DNA of 64,000 nt from Apodospora peruviana (Eukaryota; Ascomycota; Sordariomycetes; Sordariales; Lasiosphaeriaceae), in NCBI GenBank assembly GCA_033439685.1, contig JAUEDM010000008.1, forward strand, positions 1,860,001-1,924,000, read 5' to 3'. The notes under the pieces were generated by a model. It searched no databases, was not told where the DNA came from, and saw only the letters and a list, made by a program, of their open reading frames with translations. The position numbers were made by a program, and so were the translations under genes. Each line of letters begins with the position of its first letter. Within the stretch, counting starts at the first letter, position 1. Of this stretch, positions 9,649-21,106 are shown piece after piece.

Positions 9649-11387
9649 ATGCCCGAACCACTGAGTGTAGCAGCCGGCATTGTTGGCCTTGTAAGTACCG
9701 CTGTGCAGATCACCAAGATCGTCACAAGCGTTATCAACAAGGTGCGAGACGCGCCTGAGGCACTCCTAAGGATCCGAACCGAGGTTGACGATATCCGCAA
9801 TATTCTTGGCCAGCTCCAGCTATTCGTCACCGGGACCACCCGCACCACGAGGTCCCGGACGTCGCTCATCCTGGTCGACCAGGTGGTCGTGACGCTCGCC
9901 GCATGCGTCACCACCTTTTCCGAACTAGACGCCTTCGCTCATGAACTCAAGTCGGAAACGGAAGTAAAGGTGCTCGACCGGTTCCGATGGGCATCGAACG
10001 ATGAGCGGATTAAACAGGTACTTCGGAGGGTTGAATCGCACAAGACGTCTCTCGGCCTGATGATGACCATATTGACCTGGTACGTACTGGGCACCCTGTT
10101 TTGACCTTGGCAAGTATCAGCAATTCTGACCTCATATCACGTGCGAAGCCAGAAGCAAGAAGACGCCGAGGACAAGGTCGATAAGCTATGCGACTTGGTC
10201 CAACAGGTGCTGCATGACAATGAATTCCTCCGGCAGCGAATCACTACAGTGGAGGCTCTATTACCAGCAGCACGCGTATGCGAAGAAGGCGCCCCCGGAG
10301 TACCTGATGGGACCAAAGAGTGCCGAACCCTGGGGGATGCCATCCGACCGTTTGCCTTTGAGGAACTGTTGATGACCTCCCGCCCCTATCGAAACGCTAC
10401 GCAGGACACCTTGGATGCCTTCTCTGTTGTTAGTTCGGCCGGGAGGACTGCGTCTTGGTCGATGCTTTCCGGTTTGAGCCTGTCCGAAGTGTCTCACATT
10501 GGCATTCTAGCAATTCCCATCTATCCTGCCGATATCAGTAACGTCGATGCCTATGTGTTCGAGCTTTCTACGGACGACAAAGTCGTGGAACCAGGGGACT
10601 CGCCTTCACGTGCGGGAACTCAACAGAATGCCTCAATATTTGGTGTGCCGTTGAGAGACGCCGTTGAGCGCGCATCTGTGCCGATAAGGTATCCCGCAAT
10701 TTGGGACGGACGAGTAATTCATGGCCATGTACCGGCAGCTGTTGCAAAGCCCGCTGTCTTTTTAAAGAATCGCGGTAAGATGGAATGTCAGTGACTCCAT
10801 CCTGTAACGCGTCTAACTGATTAATTATCATATCAGGGATAAAAGTCGTCGAGGTCTTCAGTCACAACGGAAACCCCGCTCGAATCTTCCACCTGGAGAT
10901 GGCCTTTGGCTGCCCGCCATACGGCAATAGCCCGTGGGGTTTTTCGTGGGCAGGATATACAGTCCATGACGCCGCCGGCTTCCTTTTGCGATATCTCAAG
11001 AGCCTCCCAGAGCCGGTGATTCCTTATGACCAGTATGAAGCATTTACCGCCCAGATGAGATCAATCGTAGGCAAAGAGCTACTTGAACTGGCAGAAACAA
11101 AGGAGGCGCGTGAAAAAGCCGAGCAACTCATCAAGCATCTCCCAAGTCCAAACCGATGGCTCCTCTTCTACCTACTGGATATGCTGGGAGTATTTGCTTC
11201 GTATTCCAACTTCAACAAGATGACTCCCCACAGACTGGCGGCCGCCTTTCAGCCCTCCATCTTGTCGGGGCCGCAACACATCATGGACGCCGAGGAGTAT
11301 GATCTAGCTGGCAAGATAGTCGTCTTTCTCGTGGAGAACGAGGACTATCTGTGTCGCAATATACGGGGTTACCCAGTCCTGCGGTGA
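9649..11387 (+). CDS. Fungal STAND-type N-terminal domain fused to a RhoGAP-like domain without arginine finger
   Basis: Exons 9649-10079, 10149-10774 and 10837-11387 give 535 aa; the introns are GTACGT..AAG and GTAAGA..CAG. Residues 1 to about 140 begin PEPLSVAAGIVGLVSTAVQ, the typical opening of the N-terminal domain found on fungal STAND/NLR-like proteins. A helical linker follows (about 145-190). From about residue 310 a RhoGAP fold is clear: FGVPLRDAVERA, AVFLKNRG, GYTVHDAAGFLLRYL, LPEPVIP, RWLLFYLLDML. The segment that normally reads G-I-F-R-L-S-G-S is VEVFSHNGN here, so the catalytic Arg is Ser361. GAP activity is therefore doubtful; GTPase binding without catalysis is an inference. 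No NACHT/NB-ARC domain is present. Confidence 0.8.
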
Positions 11388-12178
11388 CGGTGGTCTGCCA
11401 ACAAAGCCACACCGACAAGAAATATGCTGCATTCAGGAGAAGAAGCCGTGTTGCATAAGGTACAAGCAATTCAGGAAGGAGATAAAGAAACGATATGCTG
11501 CGCCAACCACCAACATGTTTGACCAACAGGTCGACCAACGGACCGATCCGCAGTCCATCTCGAGGCGTCAAAGATGGCTACAAGCGCCACAGATCTAGAG
11601 CAAAGAAACTATTTTCGGAAGACACGGTAGCCCACGGCAAAATTCCGGGGGGTCACATAAGTATGCAGGCGGCGACCAACCGAGTCTTGTCCGCCAGCAG
11701 ATGGCAGTCTGCGGGTGTTGGCGCGACACAAACTCGTTTCAACTGAAGCGCACTACTGATCTGCCGGTCACGTTGGAGGTCAAACATACAGCTAATTTAT
11801 ATCACAACTACTTTTGCAAAATCTTTCCGGCATCATGTGGTTGGGAGCGTGCAGTCGAAATTGTGCAGCACGAAACATGCCTGGCGGTTGATAGATTGGA
11901 ATATGAGTATCGCTCATGCAAACAAAAGCCATTCCAATCCGTATATATCCGTATATGTAACTTGTGAACCTGAGACGTTCTCTTTCATTAATATTGTGGA
12001 TGCGGTTCGCCTTCAATAGCACGAATATCTTTCCAACTTTTCGTTACCGAGGCACGCACGCCCCTTGAGGCGAACATTCAGCTCTATCATTGCCCCATTA
12101 CTTCCACCCAACAAAACGAGAACCCCAAAAGACGACGACACGGAGAACAAAAAGTTAATTCAGCTGCCCCCGGCCGTC
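11388..12178. other. Intergenic region
   Basis: I see no supported gene. The stretch includes the 3' region of the RhoGAP-like gene and the upstream region of the RS-rich gene. Confidence 0.5.
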
Positions 12179-13372
12179 ATGGCTCACATCCAAAGCTTCA
12201 AGCTCTGCCGAATCTGTTGCCGCGTCGTGCCGGCCCTCTACGAATGCGCGTATTGCGGCAGTTTGCGCGACACACCCGGCGTCATATCCGAGATACGCTA
12301 CGAGCGCCGTGGCACCGAATACTATGACGAGAACAACAACTACCCCCACCCGCACCAGCTCACCACCACTACGTACCGGAGGAGCCCGGACTTGGCGTCA
12401 TGTGGTTCTTCGGAGTCGGAAGGAATAAGCGCTGTAGGTACCCGGCGTCGTGCCCGGGGCCGCTGCCCTTCTCCAGACCTGTACCATGACTACCTTCCTG
12501 CAGGAGAACTACTCCGCCGGGGGCGGCGCCAGCATCACCGCCAGCGGGCAGTCTCCTTCTCCGAACCGCTCGTGAACCCCCCCCCCTCTCCGCCTCCTCT
12601 ACATGTACCCTTTCGTGCAAGGAGCTGCAGCCGGCGTCGGAGTCGGAGCCGCAGCCGTAGCCGCAGCAGAAGCAGGAGCAAAAGTCGACCAATCATCACC
12701 GCAAACATGGGCGTGTCCATCGAGCCGCCACCACCGCTGCGGGGAAGAAACCGCTACTCCTTTCTATACGGCGCATTACCCGACAGCAGCCCAACAACGA
12801 CAGAAAGAATCCGTATCTGCCAAGAAGTCGACGTGGAACGACCAACCTCTTCGTCCCCATACCCATCATCTCAACGCCGAGGGCGAGGGCGAGGTCTACT
12901 GCACGACGACTCTTGTTCCTCCTCCTCTTCCTCGTCGTCGTCATCGTCTGAAGACATCACCTCTGACGCAGAGAGATGTCGCCGGTCCCGCGGTCGCTGT
13001 CACCGTACTCGGCAGCGGCGATATTTTTTCCTCAACGACTGCAACGGGGCCGGGATCGAGCGGCAAGACGATTATTATTACAGTGATAGCGACGATAATG
13101 ACGAGACGGAGTGCTGTCGCCGCCGTTATTCCTGGTGGAGACGAGCTACAGCAGCGAGGTATAATACGTGTCGTGCGGGCTGCCGGTGTCGGTGTTCGAG
13201 CTGTTGTCCGTGGTCGTCGTGTTCACCCTGTGGGAGTACCACGAGCAGCACGACTACTAGAGTCACAACGATTCGGCATCGCAGTCGGAGTCGGAGCCGG
13301 AGTCGATATGGTCGGAGAAGAAGCTTTGATGCCGGTGGGAGTGTGCGGCTGCAGGTGCGGCGGAGAGATTGA
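12179..13372 (+). CDS. Zinc-ribbon / Arg-Ser-rich hypothetical protein
   Basis: The frame is open upstream of 12179, but the first ATG is here and gives 397 aa in one exon. The N-terminus has paired cysteines (CRICC...CAYCG), a likely small zinc ribbon. The rest is low complexity: an SRSRSRSRSR block around residues 155-170, polyserine, acidic patches, and a Cys-rich region (CRAGCRCRC) near residue 330. RS dipeptides suggest RNA/splicing association, but composition alone does not prove it. No known family is recognised. Part of the low-complexity tail also reads open in another frame (12603-13451), so the 3' limit is less certain than the N-terminus. Confidence 0.5.
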   Translation: MAHIQSFKLCRICCRVVPALYECAYCGSLRDTPGVISEIRYERRGTEYYDENNNYPHPHQLTTTTYRRSPDLASCGSSESEGISAVGTRRRARGRCPSPDLYHDYLPAGELLRRGRRQHHRQRAVSFSEPLVNPPPSPPPLHVPFRARSCSRRRSRSRSRSRSRSRSKSRPIITANMGVSIEPPPPLRGRNRYSFLYGALPDSSPTTTERIRICQEVDVERPTSSSPYPSSQRRGRGRGLLHDDSCSSSSSSSSSSSEDITSDAERCRRSRGRCHRTRQRRYFFLNDCNGAGIERQDDYYYSDSDDNDETECCRRRYSWWRRATAARYNTCRAGCRCRCSSCCPWSSCSPCGSTTSSTTTRVTTIRHRSRSRSRSRYGRRRSFDAGGSVRLQVRRRD

Positions 13373-15301
13373 CAACTCGGAGCCGGTTTTGCTTGCAATG
13401 GGAGATCATTGGACGATTGAAATTGTTTCTGTCGCTCTAGCAAATGGCTGATTTTTGAATCATTCACGTGTGGTTATGTGTATTGGTGGTGTGAAGTTTT
13501 GGGCTGACCATGCGTGTATGGTGAGATTGGGTTTCTTTTTATTTCCCTGTTAATGTGTTTTGTTACCGCTACCGTTTGTTTGATCTTTGTAAAATACTAA
13601 TCACAAACAAGAGAAGGTAAATAGATTTAAGATGTGTAGCATGATGTTATAGATCATCGGGATCCGTTTTGGAACTTTTGCATCCCATCAGCACCTATCT
13701 TTTGTTTTGTTTACTGTTCCTCGGTTACCATCAAGGGTTAGTTGGGACACAATCATGACGTCGCAAGTAAAGAAGCAAAGACAATTGTAGTAGAGTTATA
13801 CATGGGAATAGCCGGGACCAGACAGAGTTTGACTGACCCCTTGAGTAGGTACAGAGTACCTTAGGTGATTGTGGGATAGTGAAGATTGCAAAGACAAGGA
13901 TTCATGCTATCTGCGATGACAAGACCCTGATTTTCTGCAAAGGATTTGCAGTACGGCAGCCAATAAGAATGGTTCCGCCCTCCCTCCCTCCAGCCCGGGG
14001 ACCGTCCTTATCTCGAGATAAAGCGGATACCGGTAGTGCAGAAATGACGACTCGGAGACCCAAAGAGGAAACGACAAAACAGGTGTTGCGAAAAAAAAAA
14101 AAAGGGGAATTATTACAGTGGGCCTGTTCCTCTCTGACCAATGCCCAGACCGGTCTTATGTACAAATCAGGTGGGCGGCTGTCAAAATCTTTTTAACTGC
14201 AGTGGGAAACGCGTCATGGCGCGTCATCACGTCTCTCGATGGTTGCCCACTTTTCCCGTAAGTGTGCCATCACAAGGCGAAATGTGCGGTCATCCTGTCC
14301 AATCAGCTCCCAATTGGTGGAAAAAGGGGAGACATAATACCACCCTTTTTGACTATAACATGAAAAGCTGTGCTGCAAAATAAGAATGAATAGTAATCCA
14401 AACATACGAAACAGCCAGACACCGCTTCCTTTTTCAAATCCATATATTTCTTTCAATCATCAAATCATAATCGTAATGATCCGTCATCGGTCGTCATTTG
14501 ATTTGGGTATATCAAAAAGTGTTCGTCGTCTCCCATCTTGCAGGGTCTGCTGATTTGATTAGATCGTCGTCGTCATCGCCGCCGCTCGTGACGGAGAGAA
14601 AGTAATCGGTCATCTGTTTCTGAGAGAGTAGAGAATCCTGCTGCTGGGCTGGGTTGAGTTGGTGACTGGCTGGTTGGCTGGTCCCAGGGTTTTTGGTCGT
14701 CGTCGCATGCAATACCCAGTACTTGGGTTCATTTTTTTTGGCCAATACTGTTGGCTGCATGTGCTGGCTCGTACATCATTCGAGGCCTAATTGCCCTCTC
14801 TCAGGTATCAAGACAGACAGAAACAAAACAAGAGAAAACAATGGAAGGGCTGTGGCGTAAGGATGCCATGAGAGTGCGGGAGTTTGCTAACTGGCAGTGC
14901 CATATCTTCCAGCACATCCAAAACAACCGCGGATAGAGGAAAGGAGTATGGAAGATATCAAGAAAGCCAACGCAATATAAGTCAATCCATCTCTCTGTCC
15001 GTAGCATAGCCGTCTCGGCCCGAGCAATCCTTGGCCATATCCGCACGTCAGTACCTCTGCGCTGGTGTGTTGGCTTCAGGTTGATAATAATGGAATTTAT
15101 TTCCTTCTCTTTTGTTTGTTATAGCATAGCCATGGCATGCCGTTTGGTATCCATAGCTCGAAGAGAGCAATCGCGCTCCTAGCGATCATGCGACGTCGGG
15201 TTATCCGCCCGCACGTGCGCGTCGCCCTATACATGCTCAACCGGTTATAGGTAGGTATCATGCATGGTGGCAGTTCAGACCTTTGGTTTCATCAACCAGT
15301 A
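13373..15301. other. Convergent intergenic region, about 1.9 kb
   Basis: This stretch lies between the 3' ends of the RS-rich gene (+) and the bZIP gene (-). It has an A run near 14090-14102 and GTAGGTACAGAGTACC and TAGGTAGGTA motifs near 13846 and 15248. No protein-like ORF, tRNA or transposon was recognised. Confidence 0.5.
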
Positions 15302-16708
15302 TCACTCCTCCTCTTGGTATTGATCTTCCTCCGAATCATCTTGCTCCGAGTCTCTTATTGTGTCGTCTTGTTCAGCAGAGGCAGAAACTCCTCGCAGGGC
15401 AGTCCGCCTCCCCCGATTTCGTTCTTGCTCGGCGTACTCGGCGGCGGCCTCGGCCTGGGCCACGATCCTCCGCGCGGTGTATTTGAGGTATGCCCTAATG
15501 TCGGTGCAGTCGCAGTCGACGTGCTTGAACAGCTCCTGCTTGAGTGTGTAGACCTCTTGCTTGAGGGTTTCAACCTGCCCCATCAGCTCCGCGCGTGTGG
15601 CGCTCATCGCGCGGTCCCTCTCCTCGAGCTTGGCCACCGAGACCTTGGTCTTAGCCCGGCACCGCGTCGCCGCCACACGGTTGCGCGCCCGGCTGGTCAG
15701 GAGGGATTGATGATCGATCGCAGCCGTGGAGGACGAGACTCTCCACACTGACGGCATCGTGGTCGCCGGCGCGGGGAAGCCGTTGGAGGAGTTCGGCGCT
15801 GCGGTCGACAGGGTCGGGGTCGGAAGGCTGATCGAATCGTCGCGGTGATCGGAGTGGCTGTCTACTCTACTCTCCAAGGCTGGAGTTGGATAGTAATCGG
15901 TCGGGAGGTCGGTGGTGGTGGTGGTGGTGGTGATGGGGTTCGATGCCTGCAAGCGTACCTTGGGGCGTCAATCACGAACGGATCAGTGGCGGTCAGGGCA
16001 GGCGGACCAAATGTTGACAACATGGTCGACGGCAACACGCTCTTAGGCATGAGCAGCGACATAGCTTACCGACTTTGACGGCTTGTTGCCCATCCTCCTC
16101 CGCGTATTACCCTGCGTGTACCCAGTATCTTTCTGCACATGTTGCGCGTCGGATTGTCTGCGCTGTTTTCCAGCGGTCTTCTTCCCTGTGTCTTGAGTTT
16201 TTGTCAGTCCGGGCATCAGAGAGCCGTCTACGTTGTCAACGAAGGTAGCTTGGGACACATGCCGCGCTCGTGGCTGCATGTTCATGTCGATGGCGAAGTT
16301 ATCTTGATGCAAGCTATCGTACCCTGACTCTGATGCCGTGACCGGCGTGTCATCCAACCCCCAGGCCGTGGATGCCGTCACGATCTGGGCTTGACGATAG
16401 TATGATATCAACTCTGCCGTTGATGGATCGAGGGCTATGGCCGGCGAGTGCTGGGAGGATGGAACGAGTGGCTGGATGATGGTTTGCAACACGGCGGCAT
16501 CCCGAGAGGGGCTGTTGCTGGCGACATGATCCATGTGAACGGGACTTGTGAAGTACGAATCCCAGTTCTCGAACGTGATTGGGTCGAAGTAGGGGGACGA
16601 AAACTCTGCGGACGGTAGCTGGGCAGGTTCTTCGGTCAGGATAGCGTCCTGTAGAAACTCTCTGGCCAGCGCGGCGGTGTCATGGTGGTCATCGGTGACG
16701 TCTTCCAT
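15302..16708 (-). CDS. bZIP transcription factor (ATF/CREB type)
   Basis: Two exons (16708-16070 and 15946-15302; GTAAGC donor, TTGCAG acceptor, phase 0) give 427 aa. The start is the first ATG of the open frame. The basic region contains NRVAATRCR (N near residue 301), matching the N-x2-AA-x2-CR signature of fungal AtfA/Atf21-like bZIP proteins. It is followed by a leucine-zipper-like coiled coil with heptad hydrophobics (VAKLEER, ELMGQVETLKQEV, TLKQEL) and a C-terminal HVDCDC element. The N-terminal two thirds are disordered and Ser/Thr/Pro-rich with acidic patches, as in activation regions. Such factors bind CRE-like TGACGT sites and often act in stress responses and sporulation. The specific ortholog is not assigned. 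Confidence 0.9.
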
Positions 16709-18935
16709 CGTCGTGGTACTCGCCAAGGACGGTCGTCTGTCGGAAAGAAAGATATCTCGGTGCGCAGTGTCGGCCTCTTGGCGAGAGAGGAGGATAGGAA
16801 TTGGATGTCGGCCCAGGATCGCCGGAGCGTGCAATTTTTGCGGCTGCCGTCGTCGTGACAGTGTCGAGGGTCTATCCGGACAAGTAGCCAGGCAACCCTA
16901 TCGCGTGTTCACGTGCCGGAAGGGGGGGAGTGATCGTTATCAGGGGCCATGGTGGCCAGTGGCAGTCGGCAAGGCCGGGCCGTTGGTCGAGGGTATGAAA
17001 AGAATCAGTGCCGATCGGAAGAGAAATGGCAGGAATGGAAGTGGATCAGAACAAGGCCGATAGGTGTCGATTCAAGTCTGAGGGCATTTGTAATGGTCGC
17101 GGCTGGAATTATTATTGATGGCCAGGAGGGGGACCCTAGGGGATGGTCGGTGGCAAACAAGCAGCCGATGGTGTATCGGTGATAGGTGGGTAGGTAAGGT
17201 AGGGCAAAGGGGAGGTGGCCGGAGGGGATTCGCAAGTACACTGCCGCTTCATTGGTAGAAGGGTACAGAACTAACGCACCGCTGTACGGGTACCCAAATA
17301 GCCCCGATCACCACCAAACAAGCCGCTGGCCACCTTTCGCAGTCTGGATCCATTGTAGCCCGGGCCCAAGGTATCATCCCTCACAGTTCACTCAGTACCA
17401 ACACTTTTCTCGATATTCAAAATCACCAAATAATTAGAATATTTGGCATCTCCGTTTTGGGTCACGCTATTGCTTAGGCTGTGCTGGGGTGGCGAATCCT
17501 CAGAAGGTTGTGAATGTATCGTCTTATTTCCCCCCGCCACCCCCCAAAGTGAATGAATGCCCAGCACTGAACATCAGCATCCACAGGAAAAGCATGAAAT
17601 GATGTCTTCGATTCAGGACCCGTATATAATCCTCCGTAGGTTGTCGGGTGCTCCGAGGACAAACTCAGACGTGAGATCATCCTGACTGTCATCCACATGG
17701 TCTTGACGTCATCCATATCGGCCGAACCTCACATTTGCTGCAATTGAGCGGTTCCACCGTAAAACTGAAAACTCGGAGCAGAAAATACGGATAGGCTTTG
17801 GGGATCGTCGATGTCGTCGGCGACGAGGTCCCTGTCGAGTGTCGACCGCTGGCAGTGCGACGACCACTCGGTGCAGTGGCGGTTGGCACGCGGGGTGGAT
17901 CCATTGGCGATTGACAGCTGTCTTATAGCACATCGTCCCCCACACATACAAGAGCTCTCCACAGGGTCTTTTGCCCTGATGGAAACTTCAGTATGTGCCT
18001 GCCCCCACCGTCCAGTGCCTTTCCCGGTCGCGTTCGCAGCTCGAGCCACATGCCGACTCCATCAACGCTCCGAAGCCCATCTTCTACCGGAACTTGCGCC
18101 ATTCCTGAGATTATTCATGATAAAATCGGACCAGGAACGAAAACTCTTTTTAAATAAGCATTCTCTTCCTTCATCCTCACCTGCCTCGCAAATAGGTCCC
18201 TACCGGTATCATGTGCATGCGTAGACAGTGGGGAATACTGTGTTGGGGTAAGGTACTTCCATCCCAACATTTTGGGGTGGCGATTTCTTATCATTCTGAC
18301 GATCACTTGGTCTGGACGTCTGCCTGTCAGTCTGCCTGTCACACTAGTTCCGATCAAGGGTTCAAGGGTCCCAACCCGGTGTGAAAATACCTAGAATACG
18401 TGTAGTGTCAATACAAGCCTTGCATCCCCACAACTCCCGAGTCAATCATATCAATCCTATCAGATCTCTGGTTGGTAGAAATTTTTATTTACAAGCGACG
18501 GCCATACTGGATGAGGTAAGTGATCTATCTACCTACCTAAAGAGATCTCGATCGATCCAGGGGTACGCAGCGTGTCAACTGAGACATCGAGGGCTCGCAC
18601 GGTTTGGTTCCTAGACGTCGAATGTGTTTACTATCGTCAGGACAACAGCTGAGTCTAATTACCGACTGCTACGGTTGACGACTTGGTCCCAAACTCCCAG
18701 CATAAGCTGAAGATTGACGTGGTCTGACCGGACTGTAGGAAACGTCTTACCAGAGCCCAAGGTGTAGGTACTCCTTTGCCGAGATCTGGAAACCTTAATG
18801 CAAGTACTTTCCAAGGCCTTTTTGAACAAGAAAAGACCGTTATATCATACACAGACCCTTCCTACAGTCCGGTTAAACCACCTGCCAAAGAAACCCCCAA
18901 ATCCTGGCAAGAACCAGGAGCGGAGAGCCTTGAAT
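16709..18935. other. Intergenic region upstream of bZIP gene, about 2.2 kb
   Basis: No coding sequence was recognised. It must contain the bZIP promoter (right of 16708) and the 3' region of the DUF6594 gene. A CTACCTACCTA motif lies near 18527. A long regulatory 5' region is plausible for a transcription-factor gene but is not shown. Confidence 0.45.
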
Positions 18936-19010
18936 TCAAAACAAAGCAGCAACAACAGCCATGCCGACGCTATAAACCGCCACCAAACCCCCAATATCTG
19001 CCGGTACCTC

Positions 19011-19050
<40 letters not shown>

Positions 19051-20920
19051 CCACCACCGATGATCCCGAACCACCCTGCGTTGTCTCCCAGCCTTCGCCT
19101 CAGCGCGGCAACCGTGATCCCGGCAACTAAGACGACAGCCATGCGGCCCATAAAGTCGGCAACGACGACGCGGAAGGCAACAAGAGGTACGAGGACCGCA
19201 ATCGCCGTGAAGGCAGCTGCTGCTTGTCCGAGGCGTGGGGTATCGGCTACTAGTACTGCGGCGACGTTGCCTTCCTGTCTTCTCCTCTTGTCGGCGCTCT
19301 CCTTCTGTTCGTCGACGACAATGCTTCTGCTGCTTCCAGTGCTATACTTTCTTGCTCCTCCAAACCTACCTCCTATAGTTTGAATGGTACGATTAGACTA
19401 CGTTAAAGCGTCGACCATGTTTATTGGGGTTATTTTTCACTCACCACCAAAGTTCATTTTATGCGGCACAGGAGTAAGTAGTCCATCGTCAGACAACGAC
19501 GGTCGAGATGAGCGCCGAGACGACGAAAAGGGTGACGAGCCCGTGCTCGAGTAAGCAGGCGAAGTTGGAGACCTGGCCAGGCAGACAAGGTCTTCGGCTG
19601 GATCGAGAAACCGAGTCTCGATCTCAGCGATCGGGTTCCGCGTCGCGAGATAGGTGCGGTAGTCCTCGATGTCTGGCATGGCTGCTGGCGGCAGCTGCTG
19701 AGTCTCGGAGAAGGAGTTGAGAACTTGATCTTTTGGGCCCATCCTTGTCAGCTCTCTGCCACCTGTTGCAACATCTATATGCTTGGAATGGTAGTTAAGT
19801 ACGTACTGTATTGCGTCAGTTTATACCCAATCTTGCCCAGGATATCCGTTTTGTGCCACTGCAGCTCCCCACCAGCCATGAACTCGGCTCGCCTAGAGGC
19901 CGGGAGGATGCAGTTCTGCAGCCGCCGAGTCTGCGTATCGGCCGTGTCCAAGCGGTGCAGCTGCTCTTCCAGCTCGCTGAGCTCGTCTTGCAGATGGAGG
20001 AGCAGGCGATGGTTGAGCGACTCGAATCGCCGGTAGATAGGCTTGATGCTCAGTTCACCCCCCATCTCTGTGGCGGCTTCCGAAGCAAGCATACTGCCCG
20101 AGCTGCCTGATCTCGGCCGCCGCGAGGACCTACCGGAACCCGAAACCTTTGCAGCCAAGAGTTCGTAGCCTGACATGGGTAGTTTCTCAGCTCTCGGTAG
20201 GTGCTTTGCGTGTCCTTGGCCCGGAACGGATAGCCTCGGTTGGAGCTCTTTAGGGGGTATATGCGGTAATTTGGCCGACCCTCGCGCCATCTCGGGCGTC
20301 CCGTACTTATACGCCGGCGGCATGTCGGACTTGGCCTGGGGAGGGGAAGAACCGCGCGGGCGTTGACGCGTTTGTGCTGGCCTTGGCTCGGCAGCATATC
20401 GAGATTCAGCTGGATTATTGTATGCGGGTGGATTGGAGGATCTCCGGTTTCTCCGTGTGTACGACGGCAGGTCTCCGTTGACACTCGGATCCGGGGTTGT
20501 CGCGTCTGTCTGGGCTGTAATACTGCGAGGGCTGTTGCTGTCGCCGGTCAATGACGACGAGCAGCTGCGGGGTGACCAGGTCTCAGCAGCCTCTGCGACA
20601 GCACGTCGAATCTGTTCTTCCGTGACGCATAAAGATCCTGTATCGAGAAATTGGAGGACATCTGGTTTATCCGATCTCACGGGCTCTGCCGTTTTCGGAC
20701 TGGAGGCTCGCTTGCTTTGAACCTTCTCATGCTGATCATGTGCAGCTGGGGTGTTGGGCTCAATCCCTTTTATGGGACTGGGAGAACCGCTCCTTGCCTC
20801 ATTCCTCGGCATTGAATTCGGAGGATAGGGCCTTGGTCTGGTCACTTTGGTGTGAGTTGGATGGGCTCCCATAACCTCGTCCAGGGACTCTGAATCGACA
20901 ACGCGAGTCGGCGATCCCGT

Positions 20921-20980
<60 letters not shown>

Positions 20981-21106
20981 ATCTTCAACATAAGCCACTT
21001 GTGGCCTGCGCTGGTGTTCTTTCCCCTCTCCTAATTGCAGCGACAAACGAGTTTCTGTGACACCGGCCACATCCTCCAAGTTTGGGGCGGAGCGTAATGG
21101 CGACAT
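18936..21106 (-). CDS. DUF6594-type membrane protein with coding microsatellites
   Basis: Exons 21106-19807, 19762-19445 and 19372-18936 give 684 aa; the introns are only 44 and 72 nt and all phases agree. The first ~300 residues are disordered and Pro/Ser-rich, with a GDD repeat (20921-20989). The conserved core follows: GYELLAAKV, then IYRRFESLNHRLLLHLQDEL and SELEEQLHRLD, the hallmark of fungal DUF6594 proteins. The C-terminus has three hydrophobic segments typical of the family (AAFTAIAVLVPLV, AVVLVAGITVAAL, GGLVAVYSVGMAVVAAL). Thirteen consecutive glutamines (about residues 648-660) sit between the last two segments, in a loop. The function of the family is unknown; membrane anchoring is inferred. 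Confidence 0.82.
19011..19049 (-). repeat. (CAA)13 polyglutamine microsatellite in coding sequence
   Basis: A perfect CAA run on the minus strand encodes 13 Gln in the DUF6594 protein. It is all one codon, which favours slippage and length polymorphism. Confidence 0.95.
20921..20989 (-). repeat. 9-bp coding minisatellite encoding Gly-Asp-Asp repeats
   Basis: About seven to eight tandem copies of a nonamer (GACGGCGAT on the minus strand) encode repeated GDD in the disordered N-terminal part of the DUF6594 protein. Confidence 0.92.

Noticed and set aside
18776..19063. Polyvaline plus-strand ORF
   Set aside because: It is the complement of the CAA repeat that encodes polyglutamine in the DUF6594 gene.
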